Counted from the stretch's first letter, positions 34,703-43,433 are shown. The stretch is DNA of 54,433 bases from an uncultured Lachnospiraceae bacterium (GCA_947626965.1 CANQUH010000007.1:1-54433), one strand, 5' to 3'. The notes: generated from the sequence alone by a model not told the origin. Translations and numbers: made by a program.

Positions 34703-36979
34703 TCATTCCTCTTCCTCGGGCAGATCTGAAGGATCCCACATGGAAGAAACGTCCTGTGCCGCCGCATCCTCGGATGGCGGTACCGCCATATCAGGATTGT
34801 CCGCTTTCTCTTCCGGCTCCATTTCTTCCGTTATTTCAAGATCTGCAACATGGTTCATGACGCCGTCGTAAACCGCTCCGTCCTCATCCACATAGGCTCC
34901 TTCAATCGGAGATCCCTCCGCTGTCACGACAATGTTGGCGTCATTGACATAAGCGCCCTTGTAGTAATTCCCGTATACGTCCATCGCGTCAAACGTCTGT
35001 TTTTCTTTTTCTTCCTTTGTCAGGTCTTCTCTGCTGAGCCCAAGCTGGGCAAGAAGCGCATCCGTCACTTCCTCTGTCGGATATATATTCAGATACGGAA
35101 GCACCTCGATTGCAATCTTGCGGAATACAACCTGCGCATATGTACTGACCGCCTGTTCCGCCACATTCGGCTCATCGACGATTACGTACATCACGATTTC
35201 CGGATCGTTGATCGGAGCGGCCCCGATAAACGATACAAGATAATGCCCCTCCCAGCGCTTTCCTGTCTCAGGATTAATTTTCTCCGCCGTACCGGTTTTC
35301 CCTCCGGTCAGATAACCCGGAACCTGGGAATTGCGCCCTGTACCTTCCTGAACGGCAGTTTTCAGATAGTCCTTTATGATCTCGGATACCTCCGTCGATA
35401 TGGTCTGTTTCAGCAGCAGATTATCCATACTTTTGACTACTTTTCCGTCATCGTCAAGTATCTTGTCGACCACATGGGGCTGATAATAATAGCCGCCGTT
35501 TACAATGGAACAGAACGCCGAGATTTCCTGCACCATCGTGCAGGTAAAGCCCTGTCCAAAAGAACAGGTGGCAAGCTCCACCTCATTCATTCTCTCACGC
35601 GTGTAGACTGCCCCGGACGCCTCATTCGGAAGATCAATCCCGGTTTTCTTTCCAAAATTAAACATGGACTGCATTTCAATAAACTGGGCGACACCCATCT
35701 TCCTTCCGATCGCCATCAGACCGTCATTGCAGGAATTCTTGATGACCTCGCCGAGCGTTTCCACACCGTGCCCGTATATATTATCGCACTTGATCTCCGT
35801 ATCTGTTACAAATTCACCGCCGTCGCAGATAAAAGTGTCCGACGGCGTGACATCTCCATTTTCAAGCGCGGCCGACACATGAATCGGCTTCACAACAGAA
35901 CCCGGCTCATAGCCGTCCGTCACGCAGAAATTCTTCCACATTGTGTTCAGGGCGTCAACAAACTCCTCCGGCGACATCCCCCGCTGTTCGGTCGGCGTGT
36001 ACCATGCCGAAATATCCTGCGGATCATTCAGATTATAACTTGAATTTGTCGCCATCGCGAGAACTGCCCCGCTGTTTGGATCCATCACGACAACGCCGAG
36101 ATTCTTCGCGCCGTGTTTGGCTGTGCCATCATCCTTCGCATCGCCGTATTCATCGTCGAATTCCGCAATGTACTTCTCCACGATCTGCTGAATGTTAATG
36201 TCTATCGTTGATTTCAGCGTATATCCGTTTTCCGGAGGAATCGTGCGGCGCTGGTATTCCTGATTCTCATTCAGATACCCGAACACCCTCCCGTCCGTGC
36301 CTTTGAGCATATCGTCGTAATAAGCCTCAAGACCGGAGATGCCGTCCCCGATTTCATTGGAAAATCCGACAACCGTGCTTGCGACGCTGTTCATCGGATA
36401 TTTGCGCACATATTTGTCTTCAAACCAGATTCCGGTCACCTTTTCAAGCTTCGCGCGTTCATCTTTCGAAAGATTCCTGCTCTCATCAAGCGATGTGTAC
36501 TCTTCATACGCATCTTTCTGATCTTCCGTCGCATTCATCAGAATAATCTGATACTGACTGTTCCGTGTCTTTTCATCCTTGATCAGATGCTCCATCTCAT
36601 CGGGGTCCAGATCAAACACGTCCTCAAGCGCATCCACGGTGGCATCCACATATTCCTCATAATGCTCGCTGTCGTTTTCTTTATAATAATTGACCGCATA
36701 ACAATCCAGGATCACATTATACTGCCGCTCGCTGTAAGCAAGAACCCTCCCGTTCGAGTCCTGAATCTCTCCACGTCTGCTGTACAGTGTGCGGCTGTCG
36801 TAATTTTCCTGCGAAAGAACCTGTTTTGCATAGCGCTGTCCCTTACTGACATTGATAAAAGCGATCCTCAAAAGCAAAATAATCAGGAATAATAAAATGA
36901 ATGCAAATACAGCTGAAAGCTTTATTTGCATTTTTCTCGTGAACCTTTGTTCTTTTTTTGTTTTATATCCTTTTGCCAA
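34703..36979 (-). CDS. Class B penicillin-binding protein (FtsI/PBP2B-like) with a C-terminal extension
   Basis: Septal-type transpeptidase, 758 residues. A basic tail and one membrane helix (about 18-42) are followed by a dimerisation domain (RGEIQDSNGRVLAYS) and a transpeptidase domain with S361 in SVVK, SCN at S416 and a normal KTG at K561. From about residue 660 there is an extra tail: a helical linker, a small beta module (about 675-712) and a Glu/Pro-rich end. The module resembles the end of FtsQ in this window. The start is TTG behind AGGTGA, 12 bases after ftsL. Confidence 0.92.
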   Translation of the reverse strand: MAKGYKTKKEQRFTRKMQIKLSAVFAFILLFLIILLLRIAFINVSKGQRYAKQVLSQENYDSRTLYSRRGEIQDSNGRVLAYSERQYNVILDCYAVNYYKENDSEHYEEYVDATVDALEDVFDLDPDEMEHLIKDEKTRNSQYQIILMNATEDQKDAYEEYTSLDESRNLSKDERAKLEKVTGIWFEDKYVRKYPMNSVASTVVGFSNEIGDGISGLEAYYDDMLKGTDGRVFGYLNENQEYQRRTIPPENGYTLKSTIDINIQQIVEKYIAEFDDEYGDAKDDGTAKHGAKNLGVVVMDPNSGAVLAMATNSSYNLNDPQDISAWYTPTEQRGMSPEEFVDALNTMWKNFCVTDGYEPGSVVKPIHVSAALENGDVTPSDTFICDGGEFVTDTEIKCDNIYGHGVETLGEVIKNSCNDGLMAIGRKMGVAQFIEMQSMFNFGKKTGIDLPNEASGAVYTRERMNEVELATCSFGQGFTCTMVQEISAFCSIVNGGYYYQPHVVDKILDDDGKVVKSMDNLLLKQTISTEVSEIIKDYLKTAVQEGTGRNSQVPGYLTGGKTGTAEKINPETGKRWEGHYLVSFIGAAPINDPEIVMYVIVDEPNVAEQAVSTYAQVVFRKIAIEVLPYLNIYPTEEVTDALLAQLGLSREDLTKEEKEKQTFDAMDVYGNYYKGAYVNDANIVVTAEGSPIEGAYVDEDGAVYDGVMNHVADLEITEEMEPEEKADNPDMAVPPSEDAAAQDVSSMWDPSDLPEEEE

Positions 36980-36991
36980 CTGCTCACCTGC

Positions 36992-37492
36992 TTACTCTTC
37001 GGGTACATCCGTATACTGACGCACATAATCACTGTCAATTCCGCTGTAAGTCACAATCTGGCCTTTTTTTGCATAGCCCATGCCAAGTTTGTTCATGGCG
37101 ACGTCCTTTACGTGCTCCATGTCCACATTTGCCATGATCCTGTTGTAGTCAGCGTCATTTTCAAGCTTTGCCTCATCCAGGCTCACCTCGAGCGACGTAA
37201 CTTCCCGGCGCAGCTTTGTGTTCTGGGCCTGAAGCTTCAGATAATTTACACACATAAAAACTGTGATAACTCCCGCCGCCGCCAGAAACAGAACGAAACC
37301 GAAGTTCATCTGCAGAGCACGCTCCCTGTTCTTTCTGGTCTCACGACTGGTTTTCTGGCGTTTTTTTGTCTGATTCTTTCCGGTCTGCCCGCCAGACTGC
37401 TCCGGCTGCAGCTTGCGGACAACGCTGCCGTCCACATACTCATAGGAATCTCTTCGTCTCCCGGTTTCTCTTTTATTCTCAGCTCCGGCCAT
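36992..37492 (-). CDS. ftsL: FtsL-like septum protein
   Basis: Small bitopic divisome protein, 166 residues. A basic, hydrophilic cytoplasmic region of about 62 residues, a membrane helix (about 63-84: FGFVLFLAAAGVITVFMCV), then a coiled coil (YLKLQAQNTKLRREVTSLEVSLDEAKLEN) and a short tail with MNKLGMGYAKKGQIV. FtsL sequences are poorly conserved, so the call rests on topology and its position between rsmH and the septal PBP. The ATG is four bases after the rsmH stop; its ribosome site lies inside rsmH. Confidence 0.88.
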   Translation of the reverse strand: MAGAENKRETGRRRDSYEYVDGSVVRKLQPEQSGGQTGKNQTKKRQKTSRETRKNRERALQMNFGFVLFLAAAGVITVFMCVNYLKLQAQNTKLRREVTSLEVSLDEAKLENDADYNRIMANVDMEHVKDVAMNKLGMGYAKKGQIVTYSGIDSDYVRQYTDVPEE

Positions 37493-37496
37493 TCTC

Positions 37497-38450
37497 TCAC
37501 TCCTCTACACTCTGTAATTTTCGTTCAAAGACTCTCAGCTTCGAACTTTTCGCTCTCGGATTGACTGCCAGCTCTTCCTCCTTCGGAGTCACCGGTTTTC
37601 GTGTGACTACATGCCCTTTCGGCACTTTTCCACATACGCAGACAGGAAACTCCTTCGGACAGGTACACGGATTTTCACACCGCCGGAAGATATTCTTGAC
37701 AATTCGATCCTCAAGAGAATGAAAAGTGATCACGCAGATCCTTCCCCCCTCATTCAGTAAGTCTATCATATCTTCCAGTGAATTTTCAAGAACTTCCAGT
37801 TCCCTGTTTAACTCAATTCGAATCGCCTGGAACGTCCTTTTGGCCGGGTGTCCTCCAACTGCCCGCATTTTCATTGGTATCGCCGCTTTGATCACCTGAA
37901 TTAACTCCCCAGTTGTCTCCAGTGTTTTCTCTTTACGTACATTCACGATATGACGGGCGATATTTTTCGCGAACCGTTCCTCCCCATAGTCTCTGATGAT
38001 GCGGTAGAGCTCCATCTCACTGTAACCGTTCACAATATCCTTTGCCGTCATCTCCTGCCGCTGATCCATCCTCATGTCCAGCGGCGCATCTTCTCTGTAA
38101 GTAAATCCGCGGTCTGCCGTATCAAGCTGATAGGAGGAAACCCCCAGATCCAAAATGACTCCATCTACAGATGTAATACCAAGTCTTCTGAGCTCCTGTC
38201 TCATCTCGCAGTAGTTGCTGCGAACAATGGTAACTATATTTTCAAACTCCCCCAGGCGTCTGGCCGCAGCCTCGATCGCCGCCGCATCCTGATCTATCCC
38301 GACAAGCCGCCCTTTTGGCGACAATCGCCTGCATATCTCGTAGGAATGGCCACCGCCTCCAAGCGTGCCATCCACATAGATGCCGTCCGGTCTGATTCTC
38401 AGCGCGTCAATGCTCTCCTCCAAAAGTACAGATTTGTGTCTGAATTCCAT
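37497..38450 (-). CDS. rsmH: 16S rRNA (cytosine-1402-N4)-methyltransferase
   Basis: SAM-dependent enzyme that N4-methylates C1402 in the ribosomal P site. 317 residues. SAM motif [30 protein letters not shown], and the C-terminal [12 protein letters not shown]. The ATG has AGGAGG five bases upstream. It follows mraZ by 58 bases, the universal gene order at the head of dcw clusters. Confidence 0.97.
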   Translation of the reverse strand: MEFRHKSVLLEESIDALRIRPDGIYVDGTLGGGGHSYEICRRLSPKGRLVGIDQDAAAIEAAARRLGEFENIVTIVRSNYCEMRQELRRLGITSVDGVILDLGVSSYQLDTADRGFTYREDAPLDMRMDQRQEMTAKDIVNGYSEMELYRIIRDYGEERFAKNIARHIVNVRKEKTLETTGELIQVIKAAIPMKMRAVGGHPAKRTFQAIRIELNRELEVLENSLEDMIDLLNEGGRICVITFHSLEDRIVKNIFRRCENPCTCPKEFPVCVCGKVPKGHVVTRKPVTPKEEELAVNPRAKSSKLRVFERKLQSVEE

Positions 38451-38508
38451 ACAAACCTCCTGCTGTGCGGAAATATCTCCTCCCTTCTCTGAATATCCCC
38501 GCCCAAAG

Positions 38509-38940
38509 TCATATGTTTAATCCGAAATCTGTCATCTGTTCTGCGATATCATCCATATCATCATAAGCACTGTTTTCTTCCCAGTTCGCCCTGCTCCAGA
38601 TTTCAATACGATTTAAGTTTCCTGCCAGCACCACATCCTTCTCCAGACCCGCAAATTCTCTCAGCGTCTGCGGCAAGAGAATTCTCCCCTGCTTGTCCGG
38701 TTCGCACATGTATGCTCCCGACACGAAAAACCGTGTGAATTTTCTGGCGCTCTTTTGTGTCAGCGGCAGTTTTCGCAGCTTTTCTTCGAAGATATGCCAC
38801 TCATCTTCGGAAAACACAAACAGACATCCATCCAGTCCCTTCGTCACGATGAATTCACTGCCCAGCTGTTCTCTGAATCTGGAAGGGATGATCAGTCTGC
38901 CTTTGGAATCAATCGTATGATTATACTCTCCCATAAACAT
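38509..38940 (-). CDS. mraZ: MraZ, dcw-cluster transcriptional regulator
   Basis: AbrB-fold DNA-binding protein with two tandem SpoVT-AbrB halves. 143 residues. The first half has [21 protein letters not shown], the second [19 protein letters not shown], both with the DxKGR-type signature. It forms a ring that binds repeated boxes in its own promoter region. The ATG follows AGGTG at seven bases; an internal ATG two codons on is possible. Three matching boxes lie upstream at 39072-39101, so autoregulation of the dcw operon is expected. Confidence 0.97.
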   Translation of the reverse strand: MFMGEYNHTIDSKGRLIIPSRFREQLGSEFIVTKGLDGCLFVFSEDEWHIFEEKLRKLPLTQKSARKFTRFFVSGAYMCEPDKQGRILLPQTLREFAGLEKDVVLAGNLNRIEIWSRANWEENSAYDDMDDIAEQMTDFGLNI

Positions 38941-39071
38941 AATGACACACCTGCTTCCGGCGTTACAGGACAGATACCGCTCCCCAGCATACGTCTGAAC
39001 CCTGATAATCTTCTACTGCAATCGGGTGCTCACGCCGGCCGTTTTAGAAAACGGGAATTTTACTCCCCCTT

Positions 39072-39101
39072 TTTCCACCACAACCCACCACTTTCTACCA
39101 C
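39072..39101 (-). promoter_or_regulatory. MraZ boxes: three tandem 10-bp repeats
   Basis: On the minus strand three direct repeats follow without gaps: GTGGTAGAAA, GTGGTGGGTT, GTGGTGGAAA. Boxes of this kind spaced one helical turn apart before mraZ are the known MraZ target. They begin at about the expected transcription start, so binding would block initiation or early elongation. Confidence 0.82.
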
Positions 39102-39110
39102 TTGGTTCCT

Positions 39111-39139
39111 ATATTACAGGAATTTTTAATGAAATACAA
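39111..39139 (-). promoter_or_regulatory. mraZ (dcw operon) promoter
   Basis: On the minus strand: -35 TTGTAT (39134-39139), 17 bases, -10 TAATAT (39111-39116). The -10 lies inside the small inverted repeat TTCCT(7)AGGAA. Confidence 0.82.
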
Positions 39140-39177
39140 GGGGACGCAGGAAAAAAAATATTACATTTTTGTTAACT

Positions 39178-39213
39178 AAAAAAGGGTCCGCAGGCTTCTG
39201 TAAGCCCTGGACC
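39178..39213 (-). terminator. terminator of the ychF-lgt-Spo0E-like unit
   Basis: On the minus strand: GGTCC...GGACC outer stem with inner AGGGCTT/AAGCCT pairing, followed by a C and six T residues. It lies about 80 bases after the Spo0E-like stop codon. Confidence 0.82.
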
Positions 39214-39238
39214 TGTCAGCAGTATCTGTTTGTCTGTC

Positions 39239-39272
39239 GTGACAAACGGCAGATATTTTTGCCGTTTGTCAC
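39239..39272. repeat. hairpin GTGACAAACGGC with AT-rich loop (copy 2)
   Basis: Perfect 12-base-pair stem (39239-39250 with 39261-39272) around AGATATTTTT. Similar stem core and loop to the hairpin at 29148-29177. Confidence 0.65.
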
Positions 39273-39293
39273 AAATAATATCTTCTTTTTCCG

Positions 39294-39437
39294 TCACATT
39301 GCCAGATATTCCTCAATCAGTTCATCGACAACCAGGCTCTGCACATACGCGTTTTCAGCATCGCCCGAATCAAGAACCGCGTCCAGTTTTCTGCGTTCCT
39401 CCTCGATCTTCTCCATCAGTATCTCTTTCGTTTTCAT
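39294..39437 (-). CDS. Spo0E-like small regulatory protein (47 residues)
   Basis: Short frame, ATG to TGA: MKTKEILMEKIEEERRKLD, then AVLDSGDAENAYVQ, then SLVVDELIEEYLAM. This fits the Spo0E-like aspartyl-phosphatase pattern: a helix with ExxRxxL, a loop, then a second helix with S-x-x-(L/V)-D-x-L-I-x-x-Y. Family members dephosphorylate Spo0A~P and are 45-90 residues. An AAGGA site lies about 10 bases upstream. The first 68 bases overlap the end of lgt in another frame. It shares the terminator at 39178. The assignment rests on the pattern alone. Confidence 0.6.
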   Translation of the reverse strand: MKTKEILMEKIEEERRKLDAVLDSGDAENAYVQSLVVDELIEEYLAM

Positions 39438-40395
39438 AATCCTTTGTTCCTTTCATTGCTGCTGTGTTTCCTGATATTTCCGTTTCCGCGGACAGCGGGC
39501 CGTCATACGCCTGCGGCACTGCAGGTCTGGTCCTCCTTTTCAGAATGCCGGAACTTTTTATTCCCAGACAGACCGCAGCGGCAAGAACCAGCACCGCCGA
39601 GAGAAGCTGTGAAACCGGGACAGCCGTCCCCGTCAGAAGGAGCTGATCCGTCCGAAGCCCTTCAATCCAGAAACGTCCGGTTCCGTACAAAAGCAGATAC
39701 GAGAGCGTGACTGTTCCCCGGGATACGGGCTTTTTTCTGAAGGTCAGAATCAGCAGAACCAAAAACACTCCCAGATTCCAGAGCGACTCATAGAGAAAGG
39801 TCGGGTGCACCTGCACATAGCGGATGCCCTCAATTTCCAGGATATGTTCTTCCATCTCCTGCGTGATCTCCGAAGCCCTCACATCGGCAGCCGGAATCTG
39901 CATGGCAAACAGGTTGTCCGTATAAGTTCCAAAAGCTTCCCTGTTGAAGAAATTTCCCCAGCGCCCGATCATCTGCCCCCAGGCCAGAGCGGGAACCGCA
40001 GTATCCGCTGCCCGCAGAAAATTCATCCTTCGTACTTTGCAGAAAACAGCCGCGGCTGCAGCCCCTCCTGCGATTCCTCCGTAAATTGCGAGACCTCCTC
40101 CCCGCAGGTTGAAAATCTCTCCCGGATGCGCGCTGTAATAATCCCAGGAAAATACCACGTAGTAGATTCTCGCGCAGACAACCGCCGTCAGGATGGCAAT
40201 CATGCCGAAATCAAAATAATCATCCTGGTTCTGTCCCGTTCGTCCGGCAAGCTTCATCATCAGCAGAATTCCCGTCACCATCGCCGCCGCCAGCACCATG
40301 CCGTAACAGGCAATCTCAACCCCGAACACATGCACGGATTTAATCACATGCGGCAGCGTAATTCCCAGATGAGGAAACCGAATTGTTCCAACCAT
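39370..40395 (-). CDS. lgt: Prolipoprotein diacylglyceryl transferase
   Basis: Membrane enzyme that moves diacylglycerol from phosphatidylglycerol to the lipobox cysteine of prelipoproteins. 341 residues, about seven helices. The signature GQMIGRWGNFFNREAFG, the RGGGLAIYGG motif and HPTFLYES are intact. The last 60 or so residues are a hydrophilic tail. The final 23 codons share DNA with the Spo0E-like frame and look non-conserved. The ATG at 40395 follows GAGAGG; an ATG seven codons earlier overlaps the ychF stop and has no ribosome site. Confidence 0.94.
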   Translation of the reverse strand: MVGTIRFPHLGITLPHVIKSVHVFGVEIACYGMVLAAAMVTGILLMMKLAGRTGQNQDDYFDFGMIAILTAVVCARIYYVVFSWDYYSAHPGEIFNLRGGGLAIYGGIAGGAAAAAVFCKVRRMNFLRAADTAVPALAWGQMIGRWGNFFNREAFGTYTDNLFAMQIPAADVRASEITQEMEEHILEIEGIRYVQVHPTFLYESLWNLGVFLVLLILTFRKKPVSRGTVTLSYLLLYGTGRFWIEGLRTDQLLLTGTAVPVSQLLSAVLVLAAAVCLGIKSSGILKRRTRPAVPQAYDGPLSAETEISGNTAAMKGTKDYENERDTDGEDRGGTQKTGRGS

Positions 40396-40408
40396 AGAAA
40401 ACCTCTCA

Positions 40409-41506
40409 TCACACATTAAAGCGGAACAGAATTACATCGCCGTCTTTTACCACATAATCCTTTCCTTCGAGTCCCACCAGACCTTTTTCCTTGGCCGCGG
40501 CATAGGAGCCGCAGTCCAGAAGATCCTTGTAGTTGACAACCTCCGCGCGGATAAAGCCCCGTTCAAAATCCGAATGGATCTTCCCCGCTGCCTGCGGAGC
40601 CTTCATGCCCTTCTTAATCGTCCAGGCTCTGGTCTCTTTCTCTCCTGCCGTGAGATAACTGAGCAGGCCAAGCAGACTGTAGCTCGCCTTTATCAGTTTC
40701 TCCAGTCCGGACTCTTTTAGTCCGAGATCTTCAAGAAACATCTGTTTTTCATCGTCGTCGAGCTCCGCGATCTCCTGCTCGATCTTCGCGCAGATCACAA
40801 ACACCTCGCTGCCGCTTTCTTTCGCGATCTCGCGCACCTGTGCGACATACGGGTTCGATGCGCCGTCATCCGCCAGGTCATCCTCTCCGACATTTGCAGC
40901 AAAGATGACCGGCTTGGCTGTCAGAAGATTATATTCCGGCAGCCAGCCCTGCTCATCCTCATCTTCTGTCTCGTACGTGATCGCAAGTCTGCCCTCTTCA
41001 AGATGCGCCTTAAGCTTCTGCAGAAGCGCAAGCTCTTTCGCCTGATTTTTGTCGTTCCTTGCAGCCCTTGAAGTTTTCGCGATCCTTCTCTCAAGTATTT
41101 CCAGATCAGAAAAAATCAGTTCAAGATTGATCGTCTCAATATCTCTCTGCGGATTCACATCTCCATCCACATGGATTACATTGGAATCCTCAAAGCAGCG
41201 GACCACATGCACCACGGCATCCACCTCACGGATATTTGCCAGGAACTGATTGCCCAGCCCTTCCCCTTTGGAAGCGCCCTTCACAAGTCCCGCAATATCC
41301 ACAAATTCGATAACCGCCGGCGTCACCTTCGCGGAATTATAAAGATCCGCAAGCAGTTTCAGCCTGAAATCCGGAACAGCGACGACCCCGACATTCGGAT
41401 CGATCGTGCAGAACGGATAGTTCGCAGATTCTGCTCCCGCCTTCGTCAGAGAATTGAACAGTGTGCTTTTGCCTACATTCGGCAGTCCAACGATACCCAG
41501 TTTCAT
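40409..41506 (-). CDS. ychF: YchF/Ola1-family redox-regulated ATPase
   Basis: Obg-like P-loop NTPase that prefers ATP, associated with ribosomes and stress responses. 365 residues. G1 GLPNVGKST, then [22 protein letters not shown] (G3), a coiled-coil insertion, FAANVGED in place of the usual G4 NKxD, and a C-terminal TGS domain ending [12 protein letters not shown]. The ATG has AGGAGAG upstream. The stop is 13 bases before lgt, so the two are probably cotranscribed. Confidence 0.97.
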   Translation of the reverse strand: MKLGIVGLPNVGKSTLFNSLTKAGAESANYPFCTIDPNVGVVAVPDFRLKLLADLYNSAKVTPAVIEFVDIAGLVKGASKGEGLGNQFLANIREVDAVVHVVRCFEDSNVIHVDGDVNPQRDIETINLELIFSDLEILERRIAKTSRAARNDKNQAKELALLQKLKAHLEEGRLAITYETEDEDEQGWLPEYNLLTAKPVIFAANVGEDDLADDGASNPYVAQVREIAKESGSEVFVICAKIEQEIAELDDDEKQMFLEDLGLKESGLEKLIKASYSLLGLLSYLTAGEKETRAWTIKKGMKAPQAAGKIHSDFERGFIRAEVVNYKDLLDCGSYAAAKEKGLVGLEGKDYVVKDGDVILFRFNV

Positions 41507-41849
41507 GATTTTTTCTCTCCTGTCTTATCTGAATGTTTTCTGTATTTTTATCTTCCGCGGTTTCGCCTTCCGGCTTCTTCTGTCTTCTGTGATTCTTTTG
41601 TATTTCGACAGTATTTTTTCTTTTTGTACTTCATTTTACAATCTTCTGTAGCAAGTCACAGTTTAGCACAGAAACCGACAGGTGACAAGACCGCGGGCAA
41701 AAAACTTGTCGACACATTTCGCCAAAAAACACCGGCATTCACAGCCGGTGCCTTTCAGTTTTCCTGAAAATCAGCCTGTCGCTTTGCAAAAATACTGTTT
41801 TCTGCAAAAATTTTGTCGAAAACTTTTATCCTGCGCAAATCATAAAGCA
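41507..41849. other. 343-base ychF-rpe intergenic region with Spo0A-box-like sites
   Basis: No coding gene seen. It holds the rpe terminator (41724-41750) and the unrecognised promoter of ychF. Three 0A-box-like heptamers occur: TTCGACA (41604-41610, reverse), TGTCGACA (41707-41714) and TTTTGTCGAA (41811-41820). The first is about 100 bases upstream of ychF. Confidence 0.5.
41724..41750 (-). terminator. rpe terminator
   Basis: On the minus strand CACCGGC (41744-41750 side) pairs with GCCGGTG around a seven-base loop and is followed by six T residues. It ends the long minus-strand series that starts at or beyond murE. Confidence 0.88.
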
Positions 41850-42524
41850 TCAGATCCAGTCCGGATATTCCTTCATAATCTCAAGGAATCTTTCTGTTTT
41901 CCCCTTGATATCCTCTCCAAATACCGCGGACCCGGCAACGCACACATTGGCGCCCGCCTCGAGAACAGAGCGGATCGTATTTGTCTTGATCCCGCCGTCC
42001 ACCTCTATGTCAAGCGAAGGCTTCACAGTCATCGCGCGCTGGCGGAGCGTTCTTATCTTTTCCGTCATCTGCGGTATATAGCTCTGTCCGCCGAACCCTG
42101 GATTGACCGTCATGACCAGCACCATGTCCAGATCTTCCAGCACATAATCCAGCACGTTCAGGGGTGTGGACGGATTCAGAGCGACTCCGGCGCGCACTCC
42201 GCAGCTTTTGATCTGCTGGACGGCCTTGTGAAGGTGATTTGTAGCCTCCGCGTGCACCGTAATGCTGTCCGCCCCGCATTTCACAAAATTCTCAATATAG
42301 CGCTCCGGAGCGTCGATCATCAGATGCACGTCAAACAGGCAGTCCGTCGACTTGCGGATGCATTCGATCACTGGCATTCCAAAGGAAATGCTCGGAACAA
42401 ACATTCCGTCCATAACGTCAATATGCAGATACTCCGCTCCGGCCCCCACCGCCTCAAGTACATCCTGTTCCAGATGTCTGAAATCTGCCGACAGAATCGA
42501 CGGCGCCAAAATATTCTTTCTCAT
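41850..42524 (-). CDS. rpe: Ribulose-phosphate 3-epimerase
   Basis: Interconverts ribulose 5-phosphate and xylulose 5-phosphate in the pentose phosphate pathway. 224 residues, TIM barrel. LAPSILSADF, HIDVMDGMFVPSISFG, FDVHLMI, VNPGFGGQSYI and EVDGGIK carry the metal and catalytic residues. The ATG (MRKNILAPS) has AGGAGG eight bases upstream. An ATG eight codons earlier is less likely. It lies 30 bases after rsgA, a very common pairing in Firmicutes. Confidence 0.96.
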   Translation of the reverse strand: MRKNILAPSILSADFRHLEQDVLEAVGAGAEYLHIDVMDGMFVPSISFGMPVIECIRKSTDCLFDVHLMIDAPERYIENFVKCGADSITVHAEATNHLHKAVQQIKSCGVRAGVALNPSTPLNVLDYVLEDLDMVLVMTVNPGFGGQSYIPQMTEKIRTLRQRAMTVKPSLDIEVDGGIKTNTIRSVLEAGANVCVAGSAVFGEDIKGKTERFLEIMKEYPDWI

Positions 42525-42554
42525 TTTTTCTTCCTCCTCAGACAACATTTGTCT

Positions 42555-43433
42555 TTAATACCTTCTGATGTTTTTCAGTTCAGCGGCGAGCAGCATATAA
42601 TTCTCATACCGGGATCTGTGAATTTTCCCTTCCGACACTGCCGTTTTCACCGCGCAGTCCGGTTCATGGATATGCATGCATCCCTGAAATCTGCAGTATG
42701 GCTCATACGGGAGAAATTCCGGAAAGTAATCCCGGAGTTCTTCTGCCTCGATTCCCTGAAGATACAGGGAAGAAAATCCCGGCGTATCAAGAAAATAAGT
42801 CTCATGGCCAAGCGCGATCAGTTCCGTATGACGTGTCGTGTGACGCCCGCGGTCGATCTTCCGGCTGACTTCCCCGACCTCCATCTTGACATTCCCCTGC
42901 AGAATGTTGGTCAGGGAGGATTTCCCCACCCCGGACGGACCGGCCACCACAGTCGTCTTTCCATTCAGGGCTTCGCGCAGTTCTTCTATGCCCTGATCTT
43001 TCGCTACACTCAGGAAATGAACTGCGCAGCCGCAGCGCTCATACGTCTTTCGCAGCATCTCCATCTCTTCCTGGCCGACAAGATCCATCTTGTTGAACGC
43101 AATTCTGACCGGTATTTCCTGTCTGGCCATCATGATCAGGAAACGGTCCAGCAAATTCAGGTTTGGTTTCGGGCTTGCGGCGGCGAACACAACCAGCGCC
43201 TGATCCACATTCGCGGCCGCCGGCCGGAACAGCATATTTTTCCTTGGAAGGATGCGGTCTATGTTTCCTTCCATATCTTCCACACAGGTAACCGATATCT
43301 CCACGTTATCCCCGACAAGCGGTTTGACCTTCTCCCTGCGGAAAATTCCTTTTGCCCTGCACTCATAAACGGAACCATCCGGCACATGAACGTAATAAAA
43401 TCCCCCGACTCCTCTTATGATCTTTCCCTGCAT
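42555..43433 (-). CDS. rsgA: Ribosome small-subunit biogenesis GTPase RsgA
   Basis: Circularly permuted GTPase that checks maturation of the 30S decoding centre. 292 residues. N-terminal OB fold, then permuted motifs G4 (FNKMDL), G1 (GPSGVGKSSL), G2/G3 (HTTRH, DTPGF). The C-terminal zinc site has C-x-GCMHIHEPDCAV. The ATG has AGGCGG six bases upstream and lies two bases after the prkC stop. rsgA next to prkC and rpe is a conserved order. Confidence 0.96.
   Translation of the reverse strand: MQGKIIRGVGGFYYVHVPDGSVYECRAKGIFRREKVKPLVGDNVEISVTCVEDMEGNIDRILPRKNMLFRPAAANVDQALVVFAAASPKPNLNLLDRFLIMMARQEIPVRIAFNKMDLVGQEEMEMLRKTYERCGCAVHFLSVAKDQGIEELREALNGKTTVVAGPSGVGKSSLTNILQGNVKMEVGEVSRKIDRGRHTTRHTELIALGHETYFLDTPGFSSLYLQGIEAEELRDYFPEFLPYEPYCRFQGCMHIHEPDCAVKTAVSEGKIHRSRYENYMLLAAELKNIRRY

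Larger units (their letters stand above)
38941..39293. other. intergenic region between mraZ and the lgt/Spo0E-like genes
   Basis: No coding gene found. From right to left it contains the hairpin at 39239-39272, the terminator at 39178-39213, the mraZ promoter at 39111-39139, the MraZ boxes at 39072-39101, and a palindrome CCGTTTT-ag-AAAACGG (39040-39055) in the mraZ leader. Confidence 0.8.

Noticed and set aside
34850..36043. 397-codon plus-strand open frame
   Set aside because: Antisense shadow of the 758-residue PBP; no recognisable domain.
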